In this document: positions 1 to 4,268 of the stretch, piece after piece
Position numbering within the stretch: position 1 is the stretch's first letter
How the letters are laid out: each line of letters starts with the position of its first letter
Assembly: GCA_026999335.1 (NCBI GenBank)
Contig: JALTPW010000916.1
Coordinates: 1-7,269 of the forward strand
Length of the DNA: 7,269 bases
Direction: 5' to 3'
From: Chromatiales bacterium
Lineage (GTDB): Bacteria > Pseudomonadota > Gammaproteobacteria > SZUA-152
The notes under the pieces: model-generated
Seen by the model: the letters and a program-made list of their open reading frames with translations, nothing else
Databases searched by the model: none
What the model was told of the DNA's origin: nothing
Program-made: the position numbers and the translations under genes

Positions 1-346
1 AAATCTTTGTTGCTTTGTCCTTGATGTTATCTGATTTCTCAGTGTTCAGGTGGAGAGGGAAGTTGAGGATAGCCTTATCTACGATAAAGCTTGGGAATTC
101 AGTCATTCCGAGTTGAAGACCTGCGTTGAATCTGTGCTGTCCATCAACGAGCAAGTAGAGTTCCTCTGGGACTTCTTTAAGTCCGAGTTTGCCTGCGAGT
201 TGTTCATCAATTCGGACGAGGATGAGTGGAACAAGGAATCCGCAGGTTGTTATTGAGGTCTTTAGCCTCTTTACGAGCCCTTCTGAGAGCTGTCTCTGGA
301 AAGGACTGTTAAGTATCTTCTCCTTGTGAACTGTTTTAAACTCCAT
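1..346 (-). CDS. ParB/sulfiredoxin-fold (DGQHR-type) protein, 5' part only
   Basis: An open frame of 115 codons runs from an ATG at 344-346 to the left edge with no stop, so only the N-terminal part is visible. An SD (GGAGG) lies 7 nt before the ATG. Residues 36-45 (GFLVPLILVR), the motif VDGQHRFNAG at 67-76 and the following LG...FPSFIVD (79-90) match the N-terminal ParB/Srx-like fold, in which a DGxxR motif binds nucleotide; the DGQHR spelling is typical of DndB-like and phage ParB-like proteins. Residues 100-115 (LNTEKSDNIKDKATKI) resemble the region that follows this fold in such proteins. A 31-bp palindrome lies just upstream, after the terminator of the preceding unit, so the gene probably starts its own transcription unit. 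Whether it has a DNA-binding domain, and so could bind the palindromes, cannot be seen. The domain call is fairly secure; the role is unknown. Confidence 0.8.
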   Translation of the reverse strand, partial: MEFKTVHKEKILNSPFQRQLSEGLVKRLKTSITTCGFLVPLILVRIDEQLAGKLGLKEVPEELYLLVDGQHRFNAGLQLGMTEFPSFIVDKAILNFPLHLNTEKSDNIKDKATKI

Positions 347-361
347 CTCAAATCCTCCATT

Positions 362-392
362 CTGTAAATGTTAAACGGTTTAACATCTGCAG
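362..392. repeat. 31-bp palindrome, copy S1
   Basis: The core TGTTAAACGGTTTAACA lies at 369-385 and the outer ends are CTG and CAG; two of 15 arm positions are mismatched. It sits between the terminator of the 456-1486 unit and the start of the ParB-like gene. On the minus strand it opens a 12-codon frame (MLNRLTFTEWRI, 348-386) whose TGA is one base before the ParB-like ATG. It is probably a protein-binding site or leader element for that gene. Confidence 0.85.
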
Positions 393-393
393 T

Positions 394-422
394 ATTTAGA
401 AAAGGGAGGCTGGGAGCCTCCC
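394..422 (-). terminator. Rho-independent terminator after the 456-875 gene
   Basis: A perfect 8-bp GC-rich stem (404-411 with 415-422, loop 412-414) is followed on the minus strand by TTTTCTAAAT (403-394). It lies 33 bp beyond the stop of the 456-875 gene and ends the leftward unit that begins near 1486. Confidence 0.8.
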
Positions 423-455
423 AAGCTCTGAAGGGGGAGGGATGGGGGCAAGGGA

Positions 456-875
456 TTAGCCTTGCATAGCCTCTTGAAGTTCCTCCTCCGTAATCCCAGC
501 CTTTTCAAGCTGACCTGAGACTCTAAGAGCCTGAACAAACTGCTCCCTGAGCTGAGGATCTGTTTCCTTAATCATGTTCAATATCGCAGCCTTCTTGCCC
601 ATTCTGGGACCGAAGGTTCCAACTGTCCATTTTCCGCTTCTCAATGCATTAATTGTCTTGCTGATATGCTCCAGATGTGTCTCTGGATCCTTCCCTGCAG
701 TGCTCCTTTGGAGCTTTACATAGAGTCCGTAAATAGCCAGGCGCTCTTGGATGTCCTCTGGGAAGTCTCCTATAGAGACTTCCTCTACGACATCTCCGTT
801 CTCCAGCACTCGGACTACGGCATCTCCGTAGTCCTTCTCAAGCTTGACGCCTTGAGCCTCTTGAACTTCTGCCAT
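456..875 (-). CDS. Unknown phage protein, 139 residues, related to the 4702-5061 product
   Basis: The start chosen is the ATG at 873-875, because AGGAGG lies 8 nt upstream; the GTG three codons earlier abuts the SD and is unlikely. The product is acidic and helical. Residues about 15-75 show a pattern I associate with small phage structural-region proteins: a beta-type stretch (VVRVLENGDVVEEVSIGDFP), then a segment with YGLYVKL, then LRSGKWTVG. The product of 4702-5061 shares the order of a short beta segment, a (D/E)(F/L)P..(I/A)Q.(R/F)L..YGL core and a following helix, so the two look like divergent paralogues. The C-terminal 60 residues form a Glu/Gln-rich helical tail. No catalytic motif is seen. 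It is the last gene of its unit, followed by a terminator. A perfect 9-bp-arm hairpin (812-834) lies in the coding sequence. Confidence 0.8.
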   Translation of the reverse strand: MAEVQEAQGVKLEKDYGDAVVRVLENGDVVEEVSIGDFPEDIQERLAIYGLYVKLQRSTAGKDPETHLEHISKTINALRSGKWTVGTFGPRMGKKAAILNMIKETDPQLREQFVQALRVSGQLEKAGITEEELQEAMQG

Positions 876-901
876 GTCAGACACCTCCTATAGAGATTTT
901 T

Positions 902-942
902 GGTGAGCTTTGGGCTCACCAGAGTGAGGCATAAAGCCTCAC
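902..942. other. Two tandem hairpins across the stop of the RHH gene
   Basis: Two perfect 7-bp stems with 5-nt loops stand side by side: 902-908 with 914-920 (GGTGAGC/GCTCACC) and 924-930 with 936-942 (GTGAGGC/GCCTCAC). The second contains the stop codon of the RHH gene (939-941). No T-run follows on the minus strand, so they are not standard terminators. They may be mRNA processing or stability elements between 939-1172 and 456-875. Confidence 0.6.
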
Positions 943-1172
943 CGAGCTGAGCCTGGTAACTTGCCAGTTACCTCGTAAGACTTCATCTTTGAAGTCATTG
1001 TGAGGAATTCTGAGAGGTAGCTTGCTACTTGCTTGGGATCATCGTTTTCGTGCTCTTTCATGAAGGCGTTAAGTATCGCCTTTATCGTCGCAGTCATTCC
1101 GACTCCAAGCTCAAGTCCGACTTCAGACAAGAACGTAAGCTCTCTTTTGTTTAGATACACGCTGACATTCAT
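939..1172 (-). CDS. Ribbon-helix-helix (CopG/Arc-like) small DNA-binding protein
   Basis: The 77-residue product fits the RHH pattern: a short N-terminal strand (MNVSVYL, 1-7), helix A (about 8-23, NKRELTFLSEVGLELG), a turn with VGMT and helix B (about 28-41, ATIKAILNAFMKEH). RHH proteins bind DNA as dimers through the paired N-terminal strands and often act as phage or plasmid repressors. A second helical part (50-65) could aid oligomerisation. ATG at 1170-1172 is preferred because AGGAGG is 7 nt upstream; the adjacent GTG is only 4 nt from it. The start overlaps the stop of 1172-1486, so the two are translationally coupled. It is the best candidate in the window for a regulator acting at the 31-bp palindromes or promoter dyads, though this is inference. 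The fold call rests on pattern only. Confidence 0.65.
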   Translation of the reverse strand: MNVSVYLNKRELTFLSEVGLELGVGMTATIKAILNAFMKEHENDDPKQVASYLSEFLTMTSKMKSYEVTGKLPGSAR

Positions 1173-1486
1173 CACAAAACCTCCTCTGATATTATCTCCC
1201 AGCCTTCATCAGACTTCTCCAGAAGTCTGAGTTTTGGTCTCTCATGGCACTTGACTGTAATTACATAGCCCTTCAGTCTGGGATTCAGTGTGCATGAATA
1301 GTCGTGCGGAAGAGTCCCGTTATTGGTTTCTTTGACCACGAATCTGCTTATGCTCTTATGCAAGTGCCTTGCCTGTTCTCTGGAAGAGCATTCAATAACG
1401 AGAGCCTGCCCTGGAAGCAGGCTCTCAATTTTCTCCACGAGCTTAGGATTAAGCTCGTATTGTTCTGCTTTTGGCATTGTAACCAT
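1172..1486 (-). CDS. Unknown protein, up to 104 residues, first gene of its unit
   Basis: I do not recognise the family. The protein is mixed alpha/beta with no membrane segment: an N-terminal helix (ELNPKLVEKIESLL), a strand (QALVIECSS), a helix (REQARHLHKSISRFVV) and later strands (KGYVITVKCHERPKLRLLE). That strand-helix-strand order could suit a small nucleic-acid-binding or regulatory domain. ATG at 1484-1486 has a GAGGT 6 nt upstream, but a perfect TATAAT (1488-1493) touches that ATG, so if the promoter works the transcript probably starts near 1479-1482 and translation at the next ATG (1475-1477, MPKAEQ), almost leaderless. It overlaps the RHH gene start. The coding sequence holds perfect hairpins at 1209-1230, 1400-1426 and 1438-1457. 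Confidence 0.8.
   Translation of the reverse strand: MVTMPKAEQYELNPKLVEKIESLLPGQALVIECSSREQARHLHKSISRFVVKETNNGTLPHDYSCTLNPRLKGYVITVKCHERPKLRLLEKSDEGWEIISEEVL
1400..1426. other. Perfect 10-bp-arm hairpin inside a coding region
   Basis: Arms 1400-1409 and 1417-1426 are exact reverse complements with a 7-nt loop. It lies in the 1172-1486 gene, encoding ESLLPGQAL, with codons paired in register (GAG with CTC, AGC with GCT, CTG with CAG). On the plus strand it is followed by AATTTTCT, so it might also stop antisense transcription. Confidence 0.85.
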
Positions 1487-1487
1487 A

Positions 1488-1516
1488 ATTATACCTCACG
1501 CCGTTGGCGTTGTCAA
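1488..1516 (-). promoter_or_regulatory. Consensus sigma-70 promoter for the 1172-1486 unit
   Basis: On the minus strand TTGACA (1516-1511) and TATAAT (1493-1488) are separated by 17 nt, a perfect match to the sigma-70 consensus. The spacer contains a dyad, ACGCC-GTT-GGCGT (1498-1510), a likely operator. The -10 box ends two bases before the first ATG, so the mRNA should be leaderless or nearly so. Confidence 0.85.
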
Positions 1517-1523
1517 TTTGAAC

Positions 1524-1545
1524 GTGTTTACGTTTAACATTTGCA
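1524..1545 (-). repeat. Promoter-upstream element B, copy 1
   Basis: On the minus strand AATGTTAAACGTAAACAC (1541-1524) differs by one base from AATGTAAAACGTAAACAC at 5385-5402. It ends 7 nt before the -35 box. Its left half, with the outer CTGCAAATGTTAAAC reaching 1545, is a half-site of the 31-bp palindrome, so it may be a degenerate or differently spaced version of that site. Confidence 0.65.
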
Positions 1546-1561
1546 GACCAAGTCCAGTGTT

Positions 1562-1592
1562 CTGTAAGTGTTAAACCGTTAAACATCCTCAG
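1562..1592. repeat. 31-bp palindrome, copy S3 (promoter-type variant)
   Basis: CTG and CAG ends are kept, and on the minus strand the core is TGTTTAACGGTTTAACA, identical to copy S7 read in the direction of its promoter. It covers the last codons and TAA (1579-1581) of the 1579-1905 gene and lies upstream of the 1488-1516 promoter, separated by 20 nt from element B. Confidence 0.8.
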
Positions 1593-1905
1593 CTCCAGAG
1601 ACCATCTTCTTCAGTGCCTCAAGCCCATTCTCTACAGGACAGAACGTCGTGTCTATGAAGTCCAGGAGCTCCTGCCAATATGACATATACCAATCTCCGT
1701 CTTCGGAAGCTACAAGCAGGTCAGCTTTTGAATCGTTAGTCAAGAGTTCCCAGAGTTCCTCAATGGCTTCATCAAACTCGTCCTCCGTTTCGCATGCTCG
1801 GATTATTTCCGCGATAGCAAGCTTGAGATCAAGCCAATTAATGGCTTTTACGTCCCAGACTGCGTATAGCAGTCTTTCCTTGAGCTCTTTGCTGATTACA
1901 TTCAT
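1579..1905 (-). CDS. Unknown acidic protein, 108 residues
   Basis: ATG at 1903-1905 is chosen because AAAGGAGGTG (1911-1920) is ideally placed; a longer frame to 1932 would run through that SD. The product is strongly acidic and probably all helical: MNVISKELKERLLYAVWDVKA, then LKLAIAEIIRAC, then a run of Asp/Glu (about 41-60), then an aromatic stretch (DWYMSYWQELLDFIDTTF). No motif or membrane segment is recognised. Such acidic aromatic proteins in phage early regions often act as protein-binding or DNA-mimic inhibitors, but nothing here proves that. It is the last gene of the 4153-1579 unit; its stop lies inside palindrome S3. Confidence 0.8.
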   Translation of the reverse strand: MNVISKELKERLLYAVWDVKAINWLDLKLAIAEIIRACETEDEFDEAIEELWELLTNDSKADLLVASEDGDWYMSYWQELLDFIDTTFCPVENGLEALKKMVSGAEDV

Positions 1906-1918
1906 CCCGCCACCTCCT

Positions 1919-2158
1919 TTAAATAAAATCATAATTAACTACATCTCCGAACTGAGCCAGAAACTTCCACAGATCTGTGTATCCCTCCTGTTCATTCCAA
2001 AGCACGTCCACACTTGCCCTTCCGTCCGAGAGCTCCACTTCCCAGAAGTCTATCAAGTCTGGCTCATTTTCCCAGGTTGCGTCTATCTCAGCTCCGTGAA
2101 CAGTAGGTCTCACTCTTCCGAACTGTTCAAGCTCTTTTATGAATTCGTCCCACTTCAC
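1919..2158 (-). CDS. Unknown small acidic protein, 79 residues, GTG start
   Basis: GTG at 2156-2158 overlaps the TGA of the previous gene (GTGA) and has GAGGAGG a few bases upstream. The frame remains open upstream to 2218, but that part overlaps the neighbour and lacks an SD. The protein is acidic and aromatic: VKWDEFIKELEQFGRV at the N-terminus, then LIDFWEVELSDGRASVDVLW, then YTDLWKFLAQFGDVVNYDF. The middle segment resembles DYWEIWIVDKEGRNREIDL in the product of 2469-2678, so the two may be distant paralogues sharing a small beta-hairpin domain. No function can be assigned. It is coupled to its upstream neighbour by overlap and followed 13 nt later by the next gene. Confidence 0.8.
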   Translation of the reverse strand: MKWDEFIKELEQFGRVRPTVHGAEIDATWENEPDLIDFWEVELSDGRASVDVLWNEQEGYTDLWKFLAQFGDVVNYDFI

Positions 2159-2430
2159 AGATCTACCTCCTCTAGATTTATCTCTGCTATTAGCATACCG
2201 TCTGTATACAGATACCACGAGACAGGTATACTATCACAGGTCTCTGTGATAAATTCTATGGCTCTCCCAATCTTTTCAGTTTTGATCGTTCCTTTAGGCG
2301 TTGTGACTTCAATCTTTCTTGCTGGCGCTACTCCTATAGTGTTACCTATAGAACTTACGAGCTCCACGTTGTTAGCGCACTTTCGCAGAATTCTTATGAG
2401 CTCTGCGAGCTTGTAGGCAACTTCATTCAT
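2155..2430 (-). CDS. Unknown protein, 91 residues
   Basis: Starts at ATG 2428-2430 behind AAAGGAGGTGA. The product begins with a helix (NEVAYKLAELIRILRKCANNVELV), then a Gly/Thr-rich segment (SSIGNTIGVAPARKIEVTTPKG), a second helix (KTEKIGRAIEFITETCD) and a strand ending with LYTDGMLIAEINLEEVDL. I do not recognise it. Palindrome S4 lies just upstream, its left arm touching the SD. On the mRNA strand S4 opens an 11-codon frame ending 2 nt before this ATG. An 8-bp-arm hairpin (2232-2251) lies in the coding sequence. Confidence 0.85.
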   Translation of the reverse strand: MNEVAYKLAELIRILRKCANNVELVSSIGNTIGVAPARKIEVTTPKGTIKTEKIGRAIEFITETCDSIPVSWYLYTDGMLIAEINLEEVDL

Positions 2431-2443
2431 TTTTACTCACCTC

Positions 2444-2474
2444 CTTTAGATGTTAAACGGTTTAACATTCACAG
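2444..2474. repeat. 31-bp palindrome, copy S4
   Basis: Core TGTTAAACGGTTTAACA at 2451-2467 and a CAG right end (2472-2474). It fills the gap between two genes exactly: the right arm contains the TGA of the 2469-2678 gene, and the left arm runs into the SD of the 2155-2430 gene. Its minus-strand ATG (2466-2468) directly follows that TGA and opens the frame MLNRLTSKGGE (2433-2468). Confidence 0.9.
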
Positions 2475-2678
2475 GTAAATCGGTCTTCCTGCCTCGTAAG
2501 AGGCTTTGAGGTCTATCTCCCTGTTCCTACCTTCCTTGTCAACGATCCAGATTTCCCAGTAGTCTGCCTGCAGAGTATCAATCAGGTCTATGAACTCTTC
2601 AAGTCCCTTCTTGAATTCGCCTTCGTATTCCCAGAGAAAGTGGTCAATCTGTGAGTCAATAGCTCCTACTAACCTCAT
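2469..2678 (-). CDS. Unknown small acidic protein, 69 residues
   Basis: ATG at 2676-2678 follows GGAGGT by 6 nt. The protein is acidic and aromatic. An N-terminal helix (IDSQIDHFLWEYEGEFKKGLEEFIDLIDTL) is followed by a strand-turn-strand (DYWEIWIVDKEGRNREIDLKA). The second half resembles part of the 1919-2158 product. No catalytic residues or known domain are seen. It lies in a run of same-strand genes with gaps of 16 to 38 bp, and its stop codon is inside palindrome S4. Confidence 0.8.
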   Translation of the reverse strand: MRLVGAIDSQIDHFLWEYEGEFKKGLEEFIDLIDTLQADYWEIWIVDKEGRNREIDLKASYEAGRPIYL

Positions 2679-2694
2679 CCTCTTACCTCCACGC

Positions 2695-3012
2695 TTAAAT
2701 AACGGTTGCTAACAGTTTTCCGCTTTGTTCCTTCATTAGCTTCTCAAGTTCTGGATAGCTCTGAGTCTTGCGTCTATGAATAGCCACATTAACGCTGAAT
2801 CTTTCTATCTTCATTATGCAACGTTGCTCCTTTATGCCGTGATGCGTTATCTCAAGCACTCGCTCTTCAGTCTCTCCGAACTCCAGAAGCCAGTGGTCGA
2901 TGGTATCGCAGTCTGTTGCGAGATATAGGTTCATAGATTTAGTTACTGAACAGTAGCTCCCTTTTAGAGCTCCTCTGCTGAAGGCTTTGTTGAAGAACTC
3001 TGCTACAGTCAT
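2695..3012 (-). CDS. Unknown protein, 105 residues
   Basis: ATG at 3010-3012 with AAAGGAGGTG upstream. The product is mixed: an N-terminal helix (VAEFFNKAFSRGAL), a beta segment with Cys (SYCSVTKSMNLYLATDCDTIDHWLLEF), a second beta segment (RVLEITHHGIKEQRCIMKIERFSVNVAIHRRK) and a C-terminal helix (PELEKLMKEQSGKLLATVI). Four Cys/His-containing spots (SYC, DCD, THH, RC) do not form a regular zinc motif. No family is recognised. The gene is 16 bp from its downstream neighbour and 12 bp from its upstream one, so it is co-transcribed. Confidence 0.85.
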   Translation of the reverse strand: MTVAEFFNKAFSRGALKGSYCSVTKSMNLYLATDCDTIDHWLLEFGETEERVLEITHHGIKEQRCIMKIERFSVNVAIHRRKTQSYPELEKLMKEQSGKLLATVI

Positions 3013-3024
3013 CTTACACCTCCT

Positions 3025-3426
3025 TTATTCAAAGATCCATCTTAGCAAATCTGCAGTCCTCTCTGCCTCCGAATCCTTCCAGTCGTCTCTGTCCGTAACT
3101 CCGCACTGCAGATGCATAAGCTCGTCTGGACTTCCCTGTCCTCTGACCAATCTCTTTATGTTTTCCCAGTCCTCCTTGGAGATTCTCCCGATGATTCTGT
3201 AAGGCTTAAGGAGCTCCCCAAGTCTGTAAGTCGGAATATCTATTCCCAAGTCCAGCATTGCAATCCAGAGTTTTCCGTTGCACATGAGAGCATAATCGTT
3301 CTTTCCTGCAAGCTGGACTCGGGAATGGACAGGGATTAAGAACGAGAATCCGTTCGGGAGCTTCTCCAGATAGAGAAGCTCCCTTTCGTATGAAGCTCTG
3401 ATTAGCTGTCTTGGCTTTAATTCCAT
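3025..3426 (-). CDS. Unknown protein, 133 residues
   Basis: ATG at 3424-3426 overlaps the end of the 3417-3626 gene by 10 bp. The SD (GGAGG) is 10 nt upstream, a longer spacing than its neighbours, which suggests dependence on coupling. The N-terminal half is beta-rich (ASYERELLYLEKLPNGFSFLIPVHSRVQL, then ALMCNGKLWIAMLDLGIDIPTYRLGELLKPY). The C-terminal half is helical and charged (SKEDWENIKRLVRGQGSPDELMHLQCG, then DSEAERTADLLRWIFE). No motif is recognised. The start-proximal part contains a perfect 11-bp-arm hairpin (3356-3383). Confidence 0.85.
   Translation of the reverse strand: MELKPRQLIRASYERELLYLEKLPNGFSFLIPVHSRVQLAGKNDYALMCNGKLWIAMLDLGIDIPTYRLGELLKPYRIIGRISKEDWENIKRLVRGQGSPDELMHLQCGVTDRDDWKDSEAERTADLLRWIFE
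3356..3383. other. Perfect 11-bp-arm hairpin inside a coding region
   Basis: Arms 3356-3366 and 3373-3383 are exact reverse complements with a 6-nt loop. It encodes RELLYLEKLP in the 3025-3426 gene, with codons paired in register. Near the 5' end of the frame it could slow translation or protect the mRNA. Confidence 0.9.
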
Positions 3427-3626
3427 TCTACCCAGTCCTCCACCATCAACTCATCTTTGTAGTCCTCTATCAGGAGGACTACAATTTCATTCTCGTCTTT
3501 ACAGAATCCTGTGCCTACTACTTCGTCGTCGGCAGTTCCGACGACGAAGACTTGATTCTCCTCATCGTAGAGGAGAATCTGCAGGTTGTTCTTGTCCATC
3601 CAATCCAGAAAGTCTACAGTCCTCAT
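3417..3626 (-). CDS. Unknown acidic protein, 69 residues, encoded by three large hairpins
   Basis: ATG at 3624-3626 has AAAGGAGG upstream with a spacing of 8 nt. The protein is very acidic and appears beta-rich: LQILLYDEENQVFVVGTADDEVVGTG, then EIVVLLIEDYKDELMVEDWVEWN. It could be a small beta-hairpin protein; no family is recognised. Most unusual is the DNA. Perfect hairpins with 10-, 12- and 11-bp arms (3554-3579, 3521-3549, 3457-3484) cover about 40 per cent of the gene. Their arms pair codon against codon, giving mirrored peptides such as VVL/EDY and FVV/DDE. Palindrome S5 lies upstream. It overlaps the next gene by 10 bp. Confidence 0.8.
   Translation of the reverse strand: MRTVDFLDWMDKNNLQILLYDEENQVFVVGTADDEVVGTGFCKDENEIVVLLIEDYKDELMVEDWVEWN
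3457..3484. other. Perfect 11-bp-arm hairpin inside a coding region
   Basis: Arms 3457-3467 and 3474-3484 match exactly around a 6-nt loop. It encodes IVVLLIEDYK in the 3417-3626 gene, with codons in register. Confidence 0.9.
3521..3579. other. Two adjacent perfect hairpins, 12-bp and 10-bp arms
   Basis: Arms 3521-3532 with 3538-3549 (loop 5) and 3554-3563 with 3570-3579 (loop 6) stand 4 nt apart in the 3417-3626 gene. They encode FVVGTADDE and ILLYDEEN. Both pair codons in register. Confidence 0.9.
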
Positions 3627-3662
3627 GATTCATCCCTCCTTTTGCAGAGATTTACAGATGAC

Positions 3663-3693
3663 CTGTAAATGTTAAACGGTTTAACATTTACAG
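3663..3693. repeat. 31-bp palindrome, copy S5 (perfect)
   Basis: Both 15-bp arms (3663-3677, 3679-3693) are exact reverse complements around one central base, making this the reference copy. It lies in the gap between the 3713-4153 and 3417-3626 genes. A second imperfect inverted repeat encloses it: 3651-3665 with 3705-3719 (13 of 15 match). On the minus strand AAGGAGGG (3701-3694) lies 6 nt before an ATG in the right arm that opens MLNRLTFTGHL (3652-3687). Confidence 0.95.
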
Positions 3694-3712
3694 CCCTCCT
3701 TACGCAGGTCAT

Positions 3713-4153
3713 CTACAAATCCCTCCTTCTTCTCAGTGGTCTCTCGTCTATCTTGGCTATCCTATCTCGGATAGCCAGACAGACCTTTATATCTGTCCCT
3801 GGCGGATTCCAGAGACAGACTTCCGTAAACGCAGGTGAACCATGTAGGTTTACCTGAATCCAATGCAGAGCCAGAAGCTCCCAAAATGGATGCCAAAGCA
3901 TAGCATCCTCAATCGCAATATCTCCCAGCTCTGCAGACACTTTACGGAAATCCTGCAACTCATATATCTTTGAATTTCTGGATCTCTTTTCCCAAATATA
4001 GCATACACGAGATCCCGATGATAGATCCCTAATCCAAAGTCCACATTTTCGTGGACTCTGAGTTACGAGTTTTCTAAAATTTGGATTTTCCATGAGAGAT
4101 TGAATTCTTTTCGGGATAAACGCCGTGGTTTTGCTTTCGTAATTTTCGTCCAT
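3713..4153 (-). CDS. Unknown protein, 146 residues, first gene of its unit
   Basis: ATG at 4151-4153 is preferred over the TTG two codons upstream. No convincing SD precedes it, and the TATATT box of a strong promoter ends only 6 nt before it, so translation is probably leaderless. The protein is basic at both ends and aromatic in the middle. An N-terminal charged segment is followed by IPKRIQSLMENPNFRKLV, then a beta-rich part (KCGLWIRDLSSGSRVCYIWEKRS), then AMLWHPFWELLALHWIQVNLHG and a strand with VCLWNPPGTDIKVCLAIRDRIA, ending in an Arg-rich tail (RPLRRRRDL). The tail could bind nucleic acid. No family is recognised. Perfect or near-perfect hairpins lie at 3754-3777, 3792-3819, 3832-3856 and 4038-4057. 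Confidence 0.8.
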   Translation of the reverse strand: MDENYESKTTAFIPKRIQSLMENPNFRKLVTQSPRKCGLWIRDLSSGSRVCYIWEKRSRNSKIYELQDFRKVSAELGDIAIEDAMLWHPFWELLALHWIQVNLHGSPAFTEVCLWNPPGTDIKVCLAIRDRIAKIDERPLRRRRDL

Positions 4154-4159
4154 ACTCAA

Positions 4160-4187
4160 AATATATTCCCGATTCCCTCAATGTCAA
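4160..4187 (-). promoter_or_regulatory. Strong promoter for the 4153-1579 unit, probably leaderless
   Basis: On the minus strand TTGACA (4187-4182) and TATATT (4165-4160) are 16 nt apart. A start about 7 nt downstream of the -10 would fall on the ATG at 4153. A 25-bp dyad (4221-4245) and repeated TTCTCAATGTG words lie just upstream. Confidence 0.8.
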
Positions 4188-4220
4188 TCCCGTTCTCATC
4201 GTTGACTCTCAACCTCTTTC

Positions 4221-4245
4221 GGACTCACATTCTCAATGTGAGTCC
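4221..4245. repeat. 25-bp perfect dyad upstream of the 4160-4187 promoter
   Basis: Arms GGACTCACATT (4221-4231) and AATGTGAGTCC (4235-4245) flank CTC. The word TTCTCAATGTG, which spans the dyad centre at 4230-4240, recurs at 4258-4268, and a related CTCAATGTCAA overlaps the -35 region (4177-4187). Another dyad, GTTGA-CTC-TCAAC, lies at 4201-4213. The cluster suggests operator sites for a regulator of this promoter; with no T-run it is not a terminator. Confidence 0.65.
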
Positions 4246-4268
4246 ACGGTTCACACCTTCTCAATGTG

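Noticed and set aside
50..256. 68-codon rightward frame inside the left-edge gene
   Set aside because: It is antisense to the ParB-like gene, which has a recognisable motif and an SD; this frame has no SD or recognisable protein.
1445..1583. MFNGLT... frame of 45 codons on the minus strand from palindrome S3
   Set aside because: It runs through element B and the perfect promoter and overlaps the next gene out of frame; unlike the MLNRLT leaders it does not end next to a start codon.
1649..2416. 255-codon rightward frame, the longest in the window
   Set aside because: Its Ser-rich sequence is the antisense of three leftward genes with SDs and overlapping stop/start codons; it has no SD of its own.
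3754..3777. Palindromic peptide AIRDRIA as a functional motif
   Set aside because: It follows from the DNA hairpin and codon choice; no protein family with such a motif is known to me.
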